A stretch of DNA of 64,000 nucleotides from Sphingobacterium corticibacter (GTDB lineage: Bacteria > Bacteroidota > Bacteroidia > Sphingobacteriales > Sphingobacteriaceae). The notes under the pieces are model-generated. The model worked only from the letters and a program-made list of their open reading frames with translations, made no database searches and had not been told where the DNA came from. The stretch is from the NCBI RefSeq assembly GCF_003076635.1, contig NZ_QDKG01000002.1:248001-312000 (forward strand), in the 5' to 3' direction. The position numbers were made by a program, and so were the translations under genes. Below, piece after piece: positions 36,775 to 45,937 of this stretch. The stretch's first letter is position 1; every line of letters begins with the position of its first letter.

Positions 36775-38013
36775 TTATTCAAAATCTGGATACAGCAAAT
36801 ATTTCTTGCGCATCGTTTTATAGGCGGTCAATTCTTCTTTCCACGATTCTCGGATTTCCGCTTCGCTCTTACCGGCGATGATTTGCTGCCGCAATTGATC
36901 GGTACCCGCCAGCTTATCGAAGAAATCCGGACGGGTAAAGAATCGCTTCTTATCCGGCATTTTATGATAAAAATCTAATAAGTATTTCAACGTAAACTGC
37001 TGTTGACCGGGATCGACACCGCGCAGATCCAATCCATAGTTGACCTGCCCTTTCCCCTCCACATGCTTAGCCATGCCCGATTTCTCGCCGGGTGTAAATT
37101 TAAAGTCGCCAAATATAGGATCTGGATAACCTACGACTTGAAAGGGCCAGTCCGTACCTCGACCGATGGAAAAATCTGTCGCCTCAAATAAACAAAGGGA
37201 AGAATATAATCTCACCGAGACGTCATTCGGTAAACTTGGCGATGGCACGACAGGCAACACATATCTGGTTGAATGCGTGTAATGCTGTACCGGAATAATA
37301 TGCAGTTCACACGTACGACCTTTTTCCAGCCAGCGTTCTCCATTGATCATTTGCGCCAGCTCACCAATAGTCAAGCCATGCACCATCGCAATTTTGTGAA
37401 AGGAAACGTCTGCTTTATATTTATCATCTGATCTTACCGGACCATCGACCTGATCGCCACACGGATTCGGGCGATCCAACACGATGAGTGGTTTATTGTG
37501 CTTAGCACACAGCTCCATCACACGATGCAAGGAAGTAATGTAGGTATAGAATCGCGCTCCCACATCCTGCAGGTCGAAGATCATCACGTCAATAGATTGC
37601 ACGATCTCATCCTGCTTATCATTGCCACCGTACAAGGTCGGCAGTGGAATACCCGTTTTGGCGTCGACTTCATTGTCGACTTTTTCACCGCGCTCTACTT
37701 GCCCACGAAAGCCATGTTCTGGTGCGAACACGAATTTCACATCGACATTTTGCGTCAACAAGTAATCTACCAAATGCGTACTCGTATCGCCAACAATGGA
37801 AGTTTGATTGGCCATGAGTCCAACCTTCTTCCCTTGAAGCAAAGGCAAATAGGCCGCCTTCTGATCGGCTCCGGTGAGTAATTGCTGAGCCTCGGACTCC
37901 ACAGAATCTATCGATTCCAACGAAGAAGCCGATTGTTTGCTAGCGCCAGAAGAACAGCTTACGTGATAAAGACCGCCTAATAGGAAGATGATAATAAGTC
38001 GAGCGTAGATCAT
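36775..38013 (-). CDS. namZ: DUF1343 lipoprotein, NamZ-type exo-beta-N-acetylmuramidase
   Basis: A 412-residue lipoprotein (lipobox Cys20 in HVSCSS). The family, DUF1343, was shown in Bacillus subtilis (NamZ, formerly YbbC) to release MurNAc from the non-reducing end of wall fragments. Conserved stretches seen here are GLMANQTS, VKFVFAPEHGFRG, DVMIFDLQDVGARFYTYI, VLDRPNPCG and ATDFSIGRGTDWPFQVVG. The order namZ-murQ-symporter parallels the B. subtilis NamZ/MurQ cluster and supports the activity. Confidence 0.9.
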   Translation of the reverse strand: MIYARLIIIFLLGGLYHVSCSSGASKQSASSLESIDSVESEAQQLLTGADQKAAYLPLLQGKKVGLMANQTSIVGDTSTHLVDYLLTQNVDVKFVFAPEHGFRGQVERGEKVDNEVDAKTGIPLPTLYGGNDKQDEIVQSIDVMIFDLQDVGARFYTYITSLHRVMELCAKHNKPLIVLDRPNPCGDQVDGPVRSDDKYKADVSFHKIAMVHGLTIGELAQMINGERWLEKGRTCELHIIPVQHYTHSTRYVLPVVPSPSLPNDVSVRLYSSLCLFEATDFSIGRGTDWPFQVVGYPDPIFGDFKFTPGEKSGMAKHVEGKGQVNYGLDLRGVDPGQQQFTLKYLLDFYHKMPDKKRFFTRPDFFDKLAGTDQLRQQIIAGKSEAEIRESWKEELTAYKTMRKKYLLYPDFE

Positions 38014-38091
38014 ATCAACTTTTGTTTTTTATAAATCTATTCAAAAAAATCAACTTCTTAAAGGACAGCACACACCGCCGTTGTAAAGTCG

Positions 38092-39747
38092 CTATTTTAC
38101 GTCGTAAGCCAGATAATCACTGGCATTACCCAAACGATCAATCGCTTGCACCGCTACACCGCGCAACTTAGCACCTTGTTTATTTGGCGAGAATTCGCTC
38201 GACGTAATGTCGCGATCGTAGATCGTGTATTCCCAATTATCGCCGTACTTAGCATATACCACCCAGTGATTCACATCTTCTGGTGTACGGTGTTGCCATT
38301 TGGCAAAAACAGATCCGGATTTTTCTTTCGTCAGCAACAACGTTGGTGTGATTAATGGTGTTGTTTGCAGCCAAGGCGAGGCAGGAACTAATGCTTTTTC
38401 TTTGTAAGGGCCATTGACCAATGCTTGCACCATGGCTGGACTTTTGGTTAAGCCCGCGATACTCCAGTGAATAACACCTTGGCTGTTCGGCACAATTTGA
38501 CGCGTTAATTCAACTTGGCGGACGATCTCTGTCGGACGATCTGCCGTACGTACTTCCACCGTATTTAAACCTGGCCAAAGGTGGCGATTGTGTTTGTTTT
38601 CGGATTGCCACCAACGCAATAAAGCCGGGAAGCTTTGACGCGGCGGATCAATCGCCCAATACAATTGCGGCGCAAAATAATCCACCCAACCTTCGTTCAA
38701 CCACAACTTGGCATCGGCATATAATTCATCGTACTGCGATGACCCCGTGATCCCGGATGGATATCCCGGTTTCCAGATTCCAAACGGACTCAATCCAAAT
38801 TTCACATGCTTCTTTTCGGCTTTGATCTCTCCGTAAACACGCTTGATAAAGCGGTTTACTTGATCGCGGCGCCAGTCGGCACGCGATAAATTACCGCCGC
38901 GTTGGCGATAAGCATTCCACGAAGTGTTGTCTGGAAAATCGGCACCACCATTATACGATGCATATGGATAAAAATAATCATCGAAATGCACGCCATCGAT
39001 ATCATAGCGTTTTACGATATCGCGCACCACCATCGAAGCATGATCTTGTGTAGTTTGATCCGCCGGATCAAACCAATACATACCATTTTTTAGACGAACA
39101 ACATTTTGAGGGAATTTCTTCACCAGCGAAGCACTTCCCACCCCCCCACCAGAACTGTGATGTGCCCGATACGGATTAAGCCATACGTGTAATTCCAAAC
39201 CCCGCTTGTGTGCTTCCTCTACCCAAAACTCCAACGGATCATAATACGGATAAGGCTTACGACCTGTCTCACCCGTTAGGAAATAAGACCAAGGCTCTAA
39301 GGAAGAATTATATAATGCATCTGCCGATGGTCTTACTTGAAAGATCACGGCATTAAAATTATTCTCTTGTAACAGATTCAAAAGCGCAATCGCTTCCTGC
39401 TTTTGTTGATCTGTCGATAAGTTGTTTTTCGATGGCCAGTTGATATTGGCTACGGTGGCGATCCACGCTGCGCGAAATTCGCGACGAACTTCTGGCAATT
39501 GCGCGCGTATCGGCTGCGGAACTTCTTTCTCGGCTACTTTCGTCGCTTTTACGACTTCTGCGGCGCGCGATGTTTGCGCTACCTCCGCTTCCTTCGGCCC
39601 TTCGAGCTCCGGTTTACCCTGCGCTACGCCTGTTACTTCGGTATTTGGTTTTACCAACACTTTATTGCGTCTTTTCTTGCTTCCGCAAGAAAACAATACC
39701 AACATCATCACTAATCCTACACATAAAAAACCAATTCGTTGCCTCAT
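38092..39747 (-). CDS. GHL10 (DUF187) family glycosyl-hydrolase-like lipoprotein
   Basis: A 551-residue surface or periplasmic lipoprotein with lipobox LFSCGSKK. A charged linker is followed by the GHL10 TIM barrel (about 80-400). Typical motifs are REFRAAWIATVANINWPS, FNAVIFQVRPSADALY, LELHVWLNPYRAH, DIDGVHFDDYFYPY and VKFGLSPFGIWKPG. A C-terminal beta-sandwich-like region follows. GHL10 (YngK-like) proteins are thought to act on peptidoglycan-related glycans, but activity is not established. ATG 39747 fits the promoter at 39769; ATG 39762 would be leaderless. Confidence 0.85.
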   Translation of the reverse strand: MRQRIGFLCVGLVMMLVLFSCGSKKRRNKVLVKPNTEVTGVAQGKPELEGPKEAEVAQTSRAAEVVKATKVAEKEVPQPIRAQLPEVRREFRAAWIATVANINWPSKNNLSTDQQKQEAIALLNLLQENNFNAVIFQVRPSADALYNSSLEPWSYFLTGETGRKPYPYYDPLEFWVEEAHKRGLELHVWLNPYRAHHSSGGGVGSASLVKKFPQNVVRLKNGMYWFDPADQTTQDHASMVVRDIVKRYDIDGVHFDDYFYPYASYNGGADFPDNTSWNAYRQRGGNLSRADWRRDQVNRFIKRVYGEIKAEKKHVKFGLSPFGIWKPGYPSGITGSSQYDELYADAKLWLNEGWVDYFAPQLYWAIDPPRQSFPALLRWWQSENKHNRHLWPGLNTVEVRTADRPTEIVRQVELTRQIVPNSQGVIHWSIAGLTKSPAMVQALVNGPYKEKALVPASPWLQTTPLITPTLLLTKEKSGSVFAKWQHRTPEDVNHWVVYAKYGDNWEYTIYDRDITSSEFSPNKQGAKLRGVAVQAIDRLGNASDYLAYDVK

Positions 39748-39768
39748 ATTCCAAAAGTTCATAACAAG

Positions 39769-39776
39769 CAAAACTA
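39769..39776 (-). promoter_or_regulatory. -7 promoter element TAGTTTTG for the GHL10-namZ-murQ unit
   Basis: Exact TAnnTTTG on the minus strand, 22 bases before ATG 39747. No -7 element is found in the GHL10-namZ, namZ-murQ or murQ-symporter gaps, so this may drive all four genes. Confidence 0.5.
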
Positions 39777-39912
39777 CAACTTTATCCGTCAAAAAAAAGA
39801 ATCGTCCCACAAGGTCTTCGACAATTAAATTTTAGATTTTTGCCGCGGTGTCGTACATTAGCTGTAAGCATACAAAACCACAAAATATTTATATCACTAC
39901 ACCTTATATCCC

Positions 39913-40305
39913 ATGTCTGAAAAGAAGATTTTTAACACAGATGCTGCACCCAAAGCCATTGGCCCTTACAATCAAGCGGTGCAAGCCGGAGATACGTTAT
40001 ATGTTTCTGGGCAAATTGCTTTCTTGCCAGAAACCATGCAATTGGTCGCTACAGGCATTGCCGATGAAACCCATCAGGTCTTGAAAAATGTATCGGCCAT
40101 TTTGGAGCACGCTGGATACAGCTTCAATGACGTAGTCAAAACGTCGATCTTCATTAGCAATATGGATGACTTTGCGACCATCAATGATGTCTATGCGCAA
40201 TACTTTGTGGAGAACCAGCCCGCGCGCGAAACCGTAGCCGTGAAGACTTTACCAAAAAATGTAAACGTGGAGATCTCCGTCATCGCTTGGAAAAAAGGCT
40301 CCTAA
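39913..40305 (+). CDS. ridA: RidA-family enamine/imine deaminase
   Basis: A 130-residue YjgF/YER057c/UK114 protein that hydrolyses reactive 2-aminoacrylate-type enamines made by PLP enzymes. Family motifs are APKAIGPYNQAVQAGDTLYVSGQ, the catalytic Arg in QPARETVAVKTLPKN, and VNVEISVIAWKKG at the end. It lies 17 bases before recG and is probably in the same transcript. Confidence 0.94.
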   Translation: MSEKKIFNTDAAPKAIGPYNQAVQAGDTLYVSGQIAFLPETMQLVATGIADETHQVLKNVSAILEHAGYSFNDVVKTSIFISNMDDFATINDVYAQYFVENQPARETVAVKTLPKNVNVEISVIAWKKGS

Positions 40306-40322
40306 AAATCTGATTTCCTGAT

Positions 40323-42428
40323 ATGGCTGTATTGACAGCGATCACTCCCATCGAATATCTAAAAGGCGTCGGCCCGCAAAAAGCCGACGTCTTGAAAAAA
40401 GAGTTGCAGATTTTCACGATCGGCGACCTGCTACAGCTATATCCTTTTCGGTACGTGGATCGGACGCAGTTTTTCAAAATCCGACAACTGGACGCTACGT
40501 TATTAGGCGCGCAAGTTTTGGGGCGACTAATTCGCCTGCAAGAGGTTGGCGAAAAGCGCGCGAAGCGCCTAGTCGGATTGCTCAAAGACGAAACCGGAAC
40601 GGTCGAATTGGTTTGGTTTCAACAAATCGCTTGGCTCAAAAAAACGCTGCAGCTCAATGCAGTGTATGTCATGTACGGCAAGCCGACCTCATTCAATGGC
40701 GCGATTTCCATCACGCACCCCGAGATGGAACTGTACCAATCTTCCGAGAAAAAAATCGGCAACCAAACCTTGCAGCCGGTCTATACTTCTACCGAAAAAC
40801 TGAAGAAATTCAATCTGGACACCAAAGGTTTGCAGAAGTTGGTGGCTCAAGCCTTAGAAACAGTATTGCCGAATTGGGAAGATGATCTACCCGCAGATCT
40901 ACGGCAGAAACATCATCTGATTCCAGCTCGTGAAGCTGTATTGGGCATTCATTTCCCGACCGATCAGAAAGCGTATGAAACCGCTTCTCGTCGGCTCAAA
41001 TTCGATGAATTATTCTGGCTGCAGTTGCGCTTGCTGCGCAATAAGCAACTCAACACCAAGAAATACCGTGGACATCGCTTTACGCAAGTAGGCGATCATT
41101 TCAATACGTTTTTCAATACGAGATTACCTTTCCCACTTACGGGCGCGCAGAAGCGCGTGATGAAAGAGATCCGCATTGATACGAATACCGGCGCACAGAT
41201 GAATCGCTTGGTGCAAGGCGATGTCGGCTCGGGCAAAACGGTGGTGGCGCTTATGGCGATGCTATTGGCCATCGACAATGGATTTCAGGCCTGCATGATG
41301 GCGCCGACAGAAATTTTGGCGACACAACATTATCACGGCGTGAAAGAATTGCTGGGGGAAGATTTGTGTCAGGTCGCATTATTGACAGGATCAACGTCGA
41401 CCAAAGAGCGTCGTCGTATTCACGAACAGCTAGAAGACGGTAGTCTGAATATTCTGATCGGCACACATGCTTTGATCGAGGATAAAGTAAAGTTCAAAAA
41501 TATTGGCTTCGTCGTGATCGATGAACAACACCGTTTTGGCGTGGAGCAGCGCGCCAAGCTTTGGCGCAAAAACACCATTCCGCCCCACATGCTGGTGATG
41601 ACGGCGACGCCGATTCCGCGCACCTTGGCCATGACGATGTACGGCGATCTGGACATTTCGGCAATTGATGAATTGCCGGCAGGCCGAAAACCCATCAAAA
41701 CCGTGCATTTTTTCGAAAACCAGCGCTTGCGCGCTTTTGGTTTTATGCGCGAAGAAATCCAAAAGGGTCGACAGATCTATATCGTTTATCCACTCATCAA
41801 AGAAAGTGAAAAGCTGGATTTACTACATCTGGAAGCAGGACTGGAATCTCTGATGCGTGAATTTCCACTACCCAACTACCGCATCAGCGTGGTACACGGC
41901 AAAATGCCGGTGAAGGACAAGAACTTTGAAATGCAACGTTTTGTAAAAGGAGAAACGCAGATTATGGTGGCCACCACCGTGATTGAAGTCGGCGTCAATG
42001 TTCCCAACGCTTCGGTAATGATTATCGAAAATTCCGAACGCTTCGGCCTTTCGCAACTACACCAATTGCGCGGCCGTGTTGGGCGCGGTGCGGAGCAATC
42101 TTTTTGTATCTTAATGTCGAGCAATAAGCTAAGCAAAGACGGCAGAAAGCGACTGGAAACGATGGTGGAAACCAATGACGGTTTTAAGATTGCCGAAGTG
42201 GACTTGCAATTGCGCGGGCCTGGAGATATTTCGGGCACTCAACAATCGGGCATTTTGGAAATGAAAATTGCCAACCTCAGCACAGATCAAGCCTTGCTAA
42301 CCGAAGTACGGGAAACGGTGATCGACATTTTCTTGCAAGACCCCGAGCTGCAACTTCCAGAACACCAATCATTACTCCAAAAACTCACCCACAAAGGCCC
42401 AGCTATCGCTTGGGATAAAATCTCTTAA
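40323..42428 (+). CDS. recG: ATP-dependent DNA helicase RecG
   Basis: Branch-migration helicase that reverses stalled forks and resolves recombination intermediates. The 701-residue chain has the N-terminal wedge (OB-fold) domain and a superfamily-2 helicase core. Walker A GDVGSGKTVVALMA lies near 300, DEQHRFGVEQR (DExx) near 399, MTATPIPRTLAMT is motif III, and RGRVGRGAEQSFCILM is motif VI. The C-terminal QLRGPGDISGTQQSG is the RecG-specific TRG-type region. A new promoter for hflX lies immediately after its stop. Confidence 0.97.
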   Translation: MAVLTAITPIEYLKGVGPQKADVLKKELQIFTIGDLLQLYPFRYVDRTQFFKIRQLDATLLGAQVLGRLIRLQEVGEKRAKRLVGLLKDETGTVELVWFQQIAWLKKTLQLNAVYVMYGKPTSFNGAISITHPEMELYQSSEKKIGNQTLQPVYTSTEKLKKFNLDTKGLQKLVAQALETVLPNWEDDLPADLRQKHHLIPAREAVLGIHFPTDQKAYETASRRLKFDELFWLQLRLLRNKQLNTKKYRGHRFTQVGDHFNTFFNTRLPFPLTGAQKRVMKEIRIDTNTGAQMNRLVQGDVGSGKTVVALMAMLLAIDNGFQACMMAPTEILATQHYHGVKELLGEDLCQVALLTGSTSTKERRRIHEQLEDGSLNILIGTHALIEDKVKFKNIGFVVIDEQHRFGVEQRAKLWRKNTIPPHMLVMTATPIPRTLAMTMYGDLDISAIDELPAGRKPIKTVHFFENQRLRAFGFMREEIQKGRQIYIVYPLIKESEKLDLLHLEAGLESLMREFPLPNYRISVVHGKMPVKDKNFEMQRFVKGETQIMVATTVIEVGVNVPNASVMIIENSERFGLSQLHQLRGRVGRGAEQSFCILMSSNKLSKDGRKRLETMVETNDGFKIAEVDLQLRGPGDISGTQQSGILEMKIANLSTDQALLTEVRETVIDIFLQDPELQLPEHQSLLQKLTHKGPAIAWDKIS

Positions 42429-42435
42429 AAACACG

Positions 42436-42443
42436 TATCTTTG
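42436..42443 (+). promoter_or_regulatory. -7 promoter element TATCTTTG for hflX-lipB
   Basis: Exact TAnnTTTG eight bases after the recG stop and 32 bases before the hflX ATG. A TTG at 42410-42412 is 23 nt upstream. The leader contains a GAGAGAGAGA stretch next to the start. Confidence 0.55.
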
Positions 42444-42474
42444 TACTTTACAATCATAAAGAGAGAGAGATTTA

Positions 42475-43668
42475 ATGGGAAAAGAACCAAAAATATACGA
42501 TACCGCTGCGAAACAAGAAACGGCTATTTTAGTCAGTGTCATTCCGCAGGGCGTCTCGGACGAAACCGCCAAGGAATACTTGGGTGAGTTGGATTTTCTG
42601 GTGCAGACGGCGGGTGGTATTGTAAAAGGCGTTTTCACGCAAAAACTAACCAAGCCAGATCGGGCAACATTTGTTGGATCGGGAAAGCTGGACGAGATCA
42701 AAGCATTCATAAAAGCAGAAGAAATTGACATCGTCGTATTCGACGATGAGCTTTCGCCATCGCAACTGCGTAACATAGAGAAGGAATTTGAGATCAAGGT
42801 GTTGGATAGATCCAACCTGATCTTAGATATTTTTGCCAACCATGCAAAGACCGCTCAGGCGAAAACGCAAGTAGAATTGGCACAATTACAATACTTATTG
42901 CCACGACTAACCCGCATGTGGACTCACTTGGAGCGCCAGCGAGGTGGTATCGGTATGCGTGGTCCCGGTGAGAGCCAGATCGAGAGTGACCGCCGGATGA
43001 TTTTGAACAAGATTTCCTTATTCAAAGAGCGCTTACAACATATCGACAAGCAGAATGAAACGCAGCGCAAAAATCGCGGCGAACTCGTTCGCGTCGCATT
43101 AGTGGGTTATACCAACGTCGGGAAATCGACGATCATGAACTTATTGTCCAAGTCGGATGTATTGATCGAAAACAAGCTATTTGCGACGTTAGATACTACC
43201 GTTCGCAAGGTGGTAATCGAAAACTTGCCTTTCTTGCTATCAGATACCGTTGGATTTATTCGAAAATTACCGCATCACTTGGTAGAATGTTTCAAATCGA
43301 CTTTGGATGAGGTGCGCGAAGCGGATATTTTGATTCACGTGGTGGATATTTCACACCATAGTTTCGAAGATCATATTCACGCGGTGAATGAAACTTTGAA
43401 AGATTTGAAAGCGCTGGATAAACCAATCTTGACGGTGTTCAACAAGATCGACGCGTACAAACCGGCGGTTGAACAAGATGAGGATGGCGAAGAAATCAAA
43501 GTGACGTTGGAGGATTTTAAAAACTCTTGGATGGGTCGCCATGCTGCGCCGGCGATCTTCGTTTCAGCTACGGACAAAGTCAATGTCGAAGAGTTTCGCG
43601 CGAAGCTATACGAGATGGTTTCCGAACTCCACACCGCACGCTATCCGCACAACAATTTGTTGTACTAA
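42475..43668 (+). CDS. hflX: ribosome-associated GTPase HflX
   Basis: A 397-residue GTPase that splits stalled 70S ribosomes under stress. The N-terminal HflX domain (about 15-190) contains VFDDELSPSQLRNIEK and RGGIGMRGPGESQIESDRR. The GTPase domain starts with VALVGYTNVGKSTIMNLLS (P-loop near 210), then LDTTVRKV (switch I), LSDTVGFIRKLPHHLVECF (G3) and TVFNKIDAY (NKxD). It precedes lipB by 21 bases. Confidence 0.96.
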   Translation: MGKEPKIYDTAAKQETAILVSVIPQGVSDETAKEYLGELDFLVQTAGGIVKGVFTQKLTKPDRATFVGSGKLDEIKAFIKAEEIDIVVFDDELSPSQLRNIEKEFEIKVLDRSNLILDIFANHAKTAQAKTQVELAQLQYLLPRLTRMWTHLERQRGGIGMRGPGESQIESDRRMILNKISLFKERLQHIDKQNETQRKNRGELVRVALVGYTNVGKSTIMNLLSKSDVLIENKLFATLDTTVRKVVIENLPFLLSDTVGFIRKLPHHLVECFKSTLDEVREADILIHVVDISHHSFEDHIHAVNETLKDLKALDKPILTVFNKIDAYKPAVEQDEDGEEIKVTLEDFKNSWMGRHAAPAIFVSATDKVNVEEFRAKLYEMVSELHTARYPHNNLLY

Positions 43669-43689
43669 ACGTTCGAAAAACGAAAGGTC

Positions 43690-44448
43690 ATGCAAAACAA
43701 GCAAACGCAATTTATCGATTGGGGTTTGGTGGATTACCAAGAAGCGTGGGATCGGCAAGAGTCGGTATTCAATGGAATCTTGGAAGCCAAGCTGCAGAAT
43801 CGCACGCAAAACACCGAAAATCCTACGCCCAATTACCTGATCTTCACGGAGCATCCGCACGTGTATACATTGGGTAAAAGCGGCCATTTGGAGTATTTGT
43901 TATTGGACGAAGAAGGATTGCAAAAGCACCAAGCGACATTTTATAAGATCAACCGTGGTGGTGATATTACATACCACGGACCGGGACAGATTGTTGGATA
44001 TCCGATCCTGGATTTGGACAATTTCTTCACCGATATTCACAAATACCTACGAATGCTGGAAGAAGCGGTCATACTGACACTGGCCGATTACGGCATTGTA
44101 GCTGGTAGATATCCCGGATTTACGGGCGTTTGGATTGATGCAGACAATGATCGCGCGCGCAAGATCTGCGCAATGGGCGTACGCGCTTCGCGCTGGGTAA
44201 CGATGCACGGTTTCGCGTTCAATGTGAATGCGGATCTGAATTATTTCAACCACATTGTGCCTTGCGGTATTGATGATAAAGATGTGACTTCCATGCAGCG
44301 CGAGCTGGGCTATGCACTGGATATGGAAGAAGTGAAAGCGAAGCTAAAAGGTCATATTGCTTCGCTTTTTGAGATGGAATTAACGGCTGCTATAGCGCCA
44401 ATTCCACTACAGTCGGACAATGATCTGAGTGTACCGCCTCTGCCATAA
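43690..44448 (+). CDS. lipB: octanoyl-[acyl-carrier-protein]--protein N-octanoyltransferase
   Basis: Transfers octanoyl groups from ACP to lipoyl domains, the first step of lipoate synthesis. The 252-residue enzyme shows FTEHPHVYTLGKSG, INRGGDITYHGPGQIVGYPI, and the catalytic Lys in ARKICAMGVRASRWVTMHGFA with the catalytic Cys in HIVPCGI. The C-terminal 19 codons run into the antisense 3' end of the exonuclease gene (59-base overlap), so that tail is probably non-essential. Confidence 0.95.
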   Translation: MQNKQTQFIDWGLVDYQEAWDRQESVFNGILEAKLQNRTQNTENPTPNYLIFTEHPHVYTLGKSGHLEYLLLDEEGLQKHQATFYKINRGGDITYHGPGQIVGYPILDLDNFFTDIHKYLRMLEEAVILTLADYGIVAGRYPGFTGVWIDADNDRARKICAMGVRASRWVTMHGFAFNVNADLNYFNHIVPCGIDDKDVTSMQRELGYALDMEEVKAKLKGHIASLFEMELTAAIAPIPLQSDNDLSVPPLP

Positions 44449-45157
44449 TACTCGAGCTGACAATCTGGTTTTCCAACGCTTTGGATACCATATTGTAATC
44501 AATGCGCCAGCCTAAGTTTTTGCCGCGCGATCCTGCGCGGTAACTCCACCAGGTATAATTATGTGGCTCTGGATTGAGATGCCGAAACGAATCAATAAAG
44601 CCCGATTCTAAATATTGCTCCATCCATTCGCGCTCCTGCGGCAAAAAGCCGGAAGTATTGGCATTGGACTTTGGATTGTGAATGTCGATCGCGCGGTGAC
44701 AGATGTTGAAATCTCCGCACACCACGAGCTTGGGTTGTTCTTCGACCAGTTTGTTGCTGTACGCCTGAAAATCGTCCAGAAAACGGTATTTAAACGTTTG
44801 ACGAATATCGCCAGTCGTTCCCGAAGGGAAATAAACGCTCATCACCGACAGCTCCTCAAAATCCAAGCGGATCATGCGGCCTTCGAAATCGTAATCTTCG
44901 TGCCCACAACCATAAACAACTTGCTTTGGTGTTCGGCGGGTGAAGATGGCCGTTCCGCTATAACCTTTTTTCTGAGCTGGATACCAATAATGTTCGTAAC
45001 CCATTTGTTCGAGATACACCAATTCGGGAACCTGATCCGGTGTGGCCTTGATTTCCTGAATGCAAATGACATCCGGCGCAGCCGTTTTCAACCATTCGAG
45101 CCAGCCTTTTTTGAGCGCAGCACGTATTCCGTTGACGTTATAGGTGATGATTTTCAT
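44390..45157 (-). CDS. xth: exodeoxyribonuclease III (AP endonuclease)
   Basis: A 255-residue EEP-fold nuclease acting at abasic sites in base-excision repair. Motifs are ITYNVNGIRAA, ICIQEIKATPDQ with the catalytic Glu, CGDFNICHRAIDI (Asp/Asn), GKNLGWRIDYNMVS and the terminal SDHCPTVVEL with the catalytic His. That last motif is encoded within the overlap with lipB. The gene follows the cyclophilin gene by three bases and ends a four-gene minus-strand operon. Confidence 0.95.
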   Translation of the reverse strand: MKIITYNVNGIRAALKKGWLEWLKTAAPDVICIQEIKATPDQVPELVYLEQMGYEHYWYPAQKKGYSGTAIFTRRTPKQVVYGCGHEDYDFEGRMIRLDFEELSVMSVYFPSGTTGDIRQTFKYRFLDDFQAYSNKLVEEQPKLVVCGDFNICHRAIDIHNPKSNANTSGFLPQEREWMEQYLESGFIDSFRHLNPEPHNYTWWSYRAGSRGKNLGWRIDYNMVSKALENQIVSSSIMAEAVHSDHCPTVVELAL

Positions 45158-45160
45158 GGA

Positions 45161-45937
45161 TTATTTCTTGCTCGGTGTTAGGGTGTATTCTTGTGCCGGT
45201 GCTTTAGAGAATACCTGCGCAAAAAAGCCGCGCTTCGGAACTGCTCCTAATTCGATTTTCAACGCTTCGTCACGCGTTAACGTACGCATAGACATCCGTT
45301 CGTTCGCCACTGGGCGATCGCGCCCGTCTGTTTCCACTTTGGCGATGCTATCTACCACGGCTAATCCATCAATGATTTCTCCGTATACGGTGTACTCTCC
45401 ATCCAGATGCGGCACACCACCGACTGTAGTATAGGTTTCCCGTTGTTTCGGTGTCAACTTTTTCTTCAAGCGCATGGTTTCCAAAGAATCCAACCCCGCC
45501 TCGGAATACTTCTTGCCTTGTACCAAGTAGAATTGTGAACCCGAAGATTTCTTCTCTGGGTTATTATCGCGCGCAGCGCCAATGACTCCTTTTTTGTGAA
45601 TCAATTGCTCTTGGATTTCTGCCGGCACATCATAGCCTGGTCCGCCTTCACCCAAACTTTGTTTATCGACGGCAAACTTGGATCCCGGATCACCACCTTG
45701 TATCATAAACTGATTGATCACGCGGTGAAACAATAAAGAATCGTAAAAATTCGCGCGCACCAAGCGCACCATATTATCGCGGTGCAGCGGCGTCTCGTTG
45801 TACAATTTCAAAATGGCATTGCCTTTCCCCGTTTTGATCTCCACATAATAGTGAGTAGGTGATTGCGCATACGTCGCATTGTTGCTCAATAACAGCGCGA
45901 AAACGAGCAGTATCGTAGCCTTAAATAACCTGTGCAT
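45161..45937 (-). CDS. exported cyclophilin-type peptidylprolyl isomerase
   Basis: 258 residues: a signal peptide (about 1-24, ending TYAQ), then a cyclophilin domain with FYDSLLFHRVINQFMIQGGDP, SSGSQFYLVQG and DGEYTVYGEIIDG. It catalyses proline isomerisation in the periplasm. A lysine-rich insert (MRLKKKLTPKQRET) is typical of Bacteroidota members. ATG 45937 replaces an upstream TTG. Its start overlaps the end of the preceding small gene by 17 bases, and the exonuclease gene follows after three bases. Confidence 0.93.
   Translation of the reverse strand: MHRLFKATILLVFALLLSNNATYAQSPTHYYVEIKTGKGNAILKLYNETPLHRDNMVRLVRANFYDSLLFHRVINQFMIQGGDPGSKFAVDKQSLGEGGPGYDVPAEIQEQLIHKKGVIGAARDNNPEKKSSGSQFYLVQGKKYSEAGLDSLETMRLKKKLTPKQRETYTTVGGVPHLDGEYTVYGEIIDGLAVVDSIAKVETDGRDRPVANERMSMRTLTRDEALKIELGAVPKRGFFAQVFSKAPAQEYTLTPSKK

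Noticed and set aside
44615-45181. 188-codon open frame on the plus strand
   Set aside because: Antisense to exonuclease III; no domain features.
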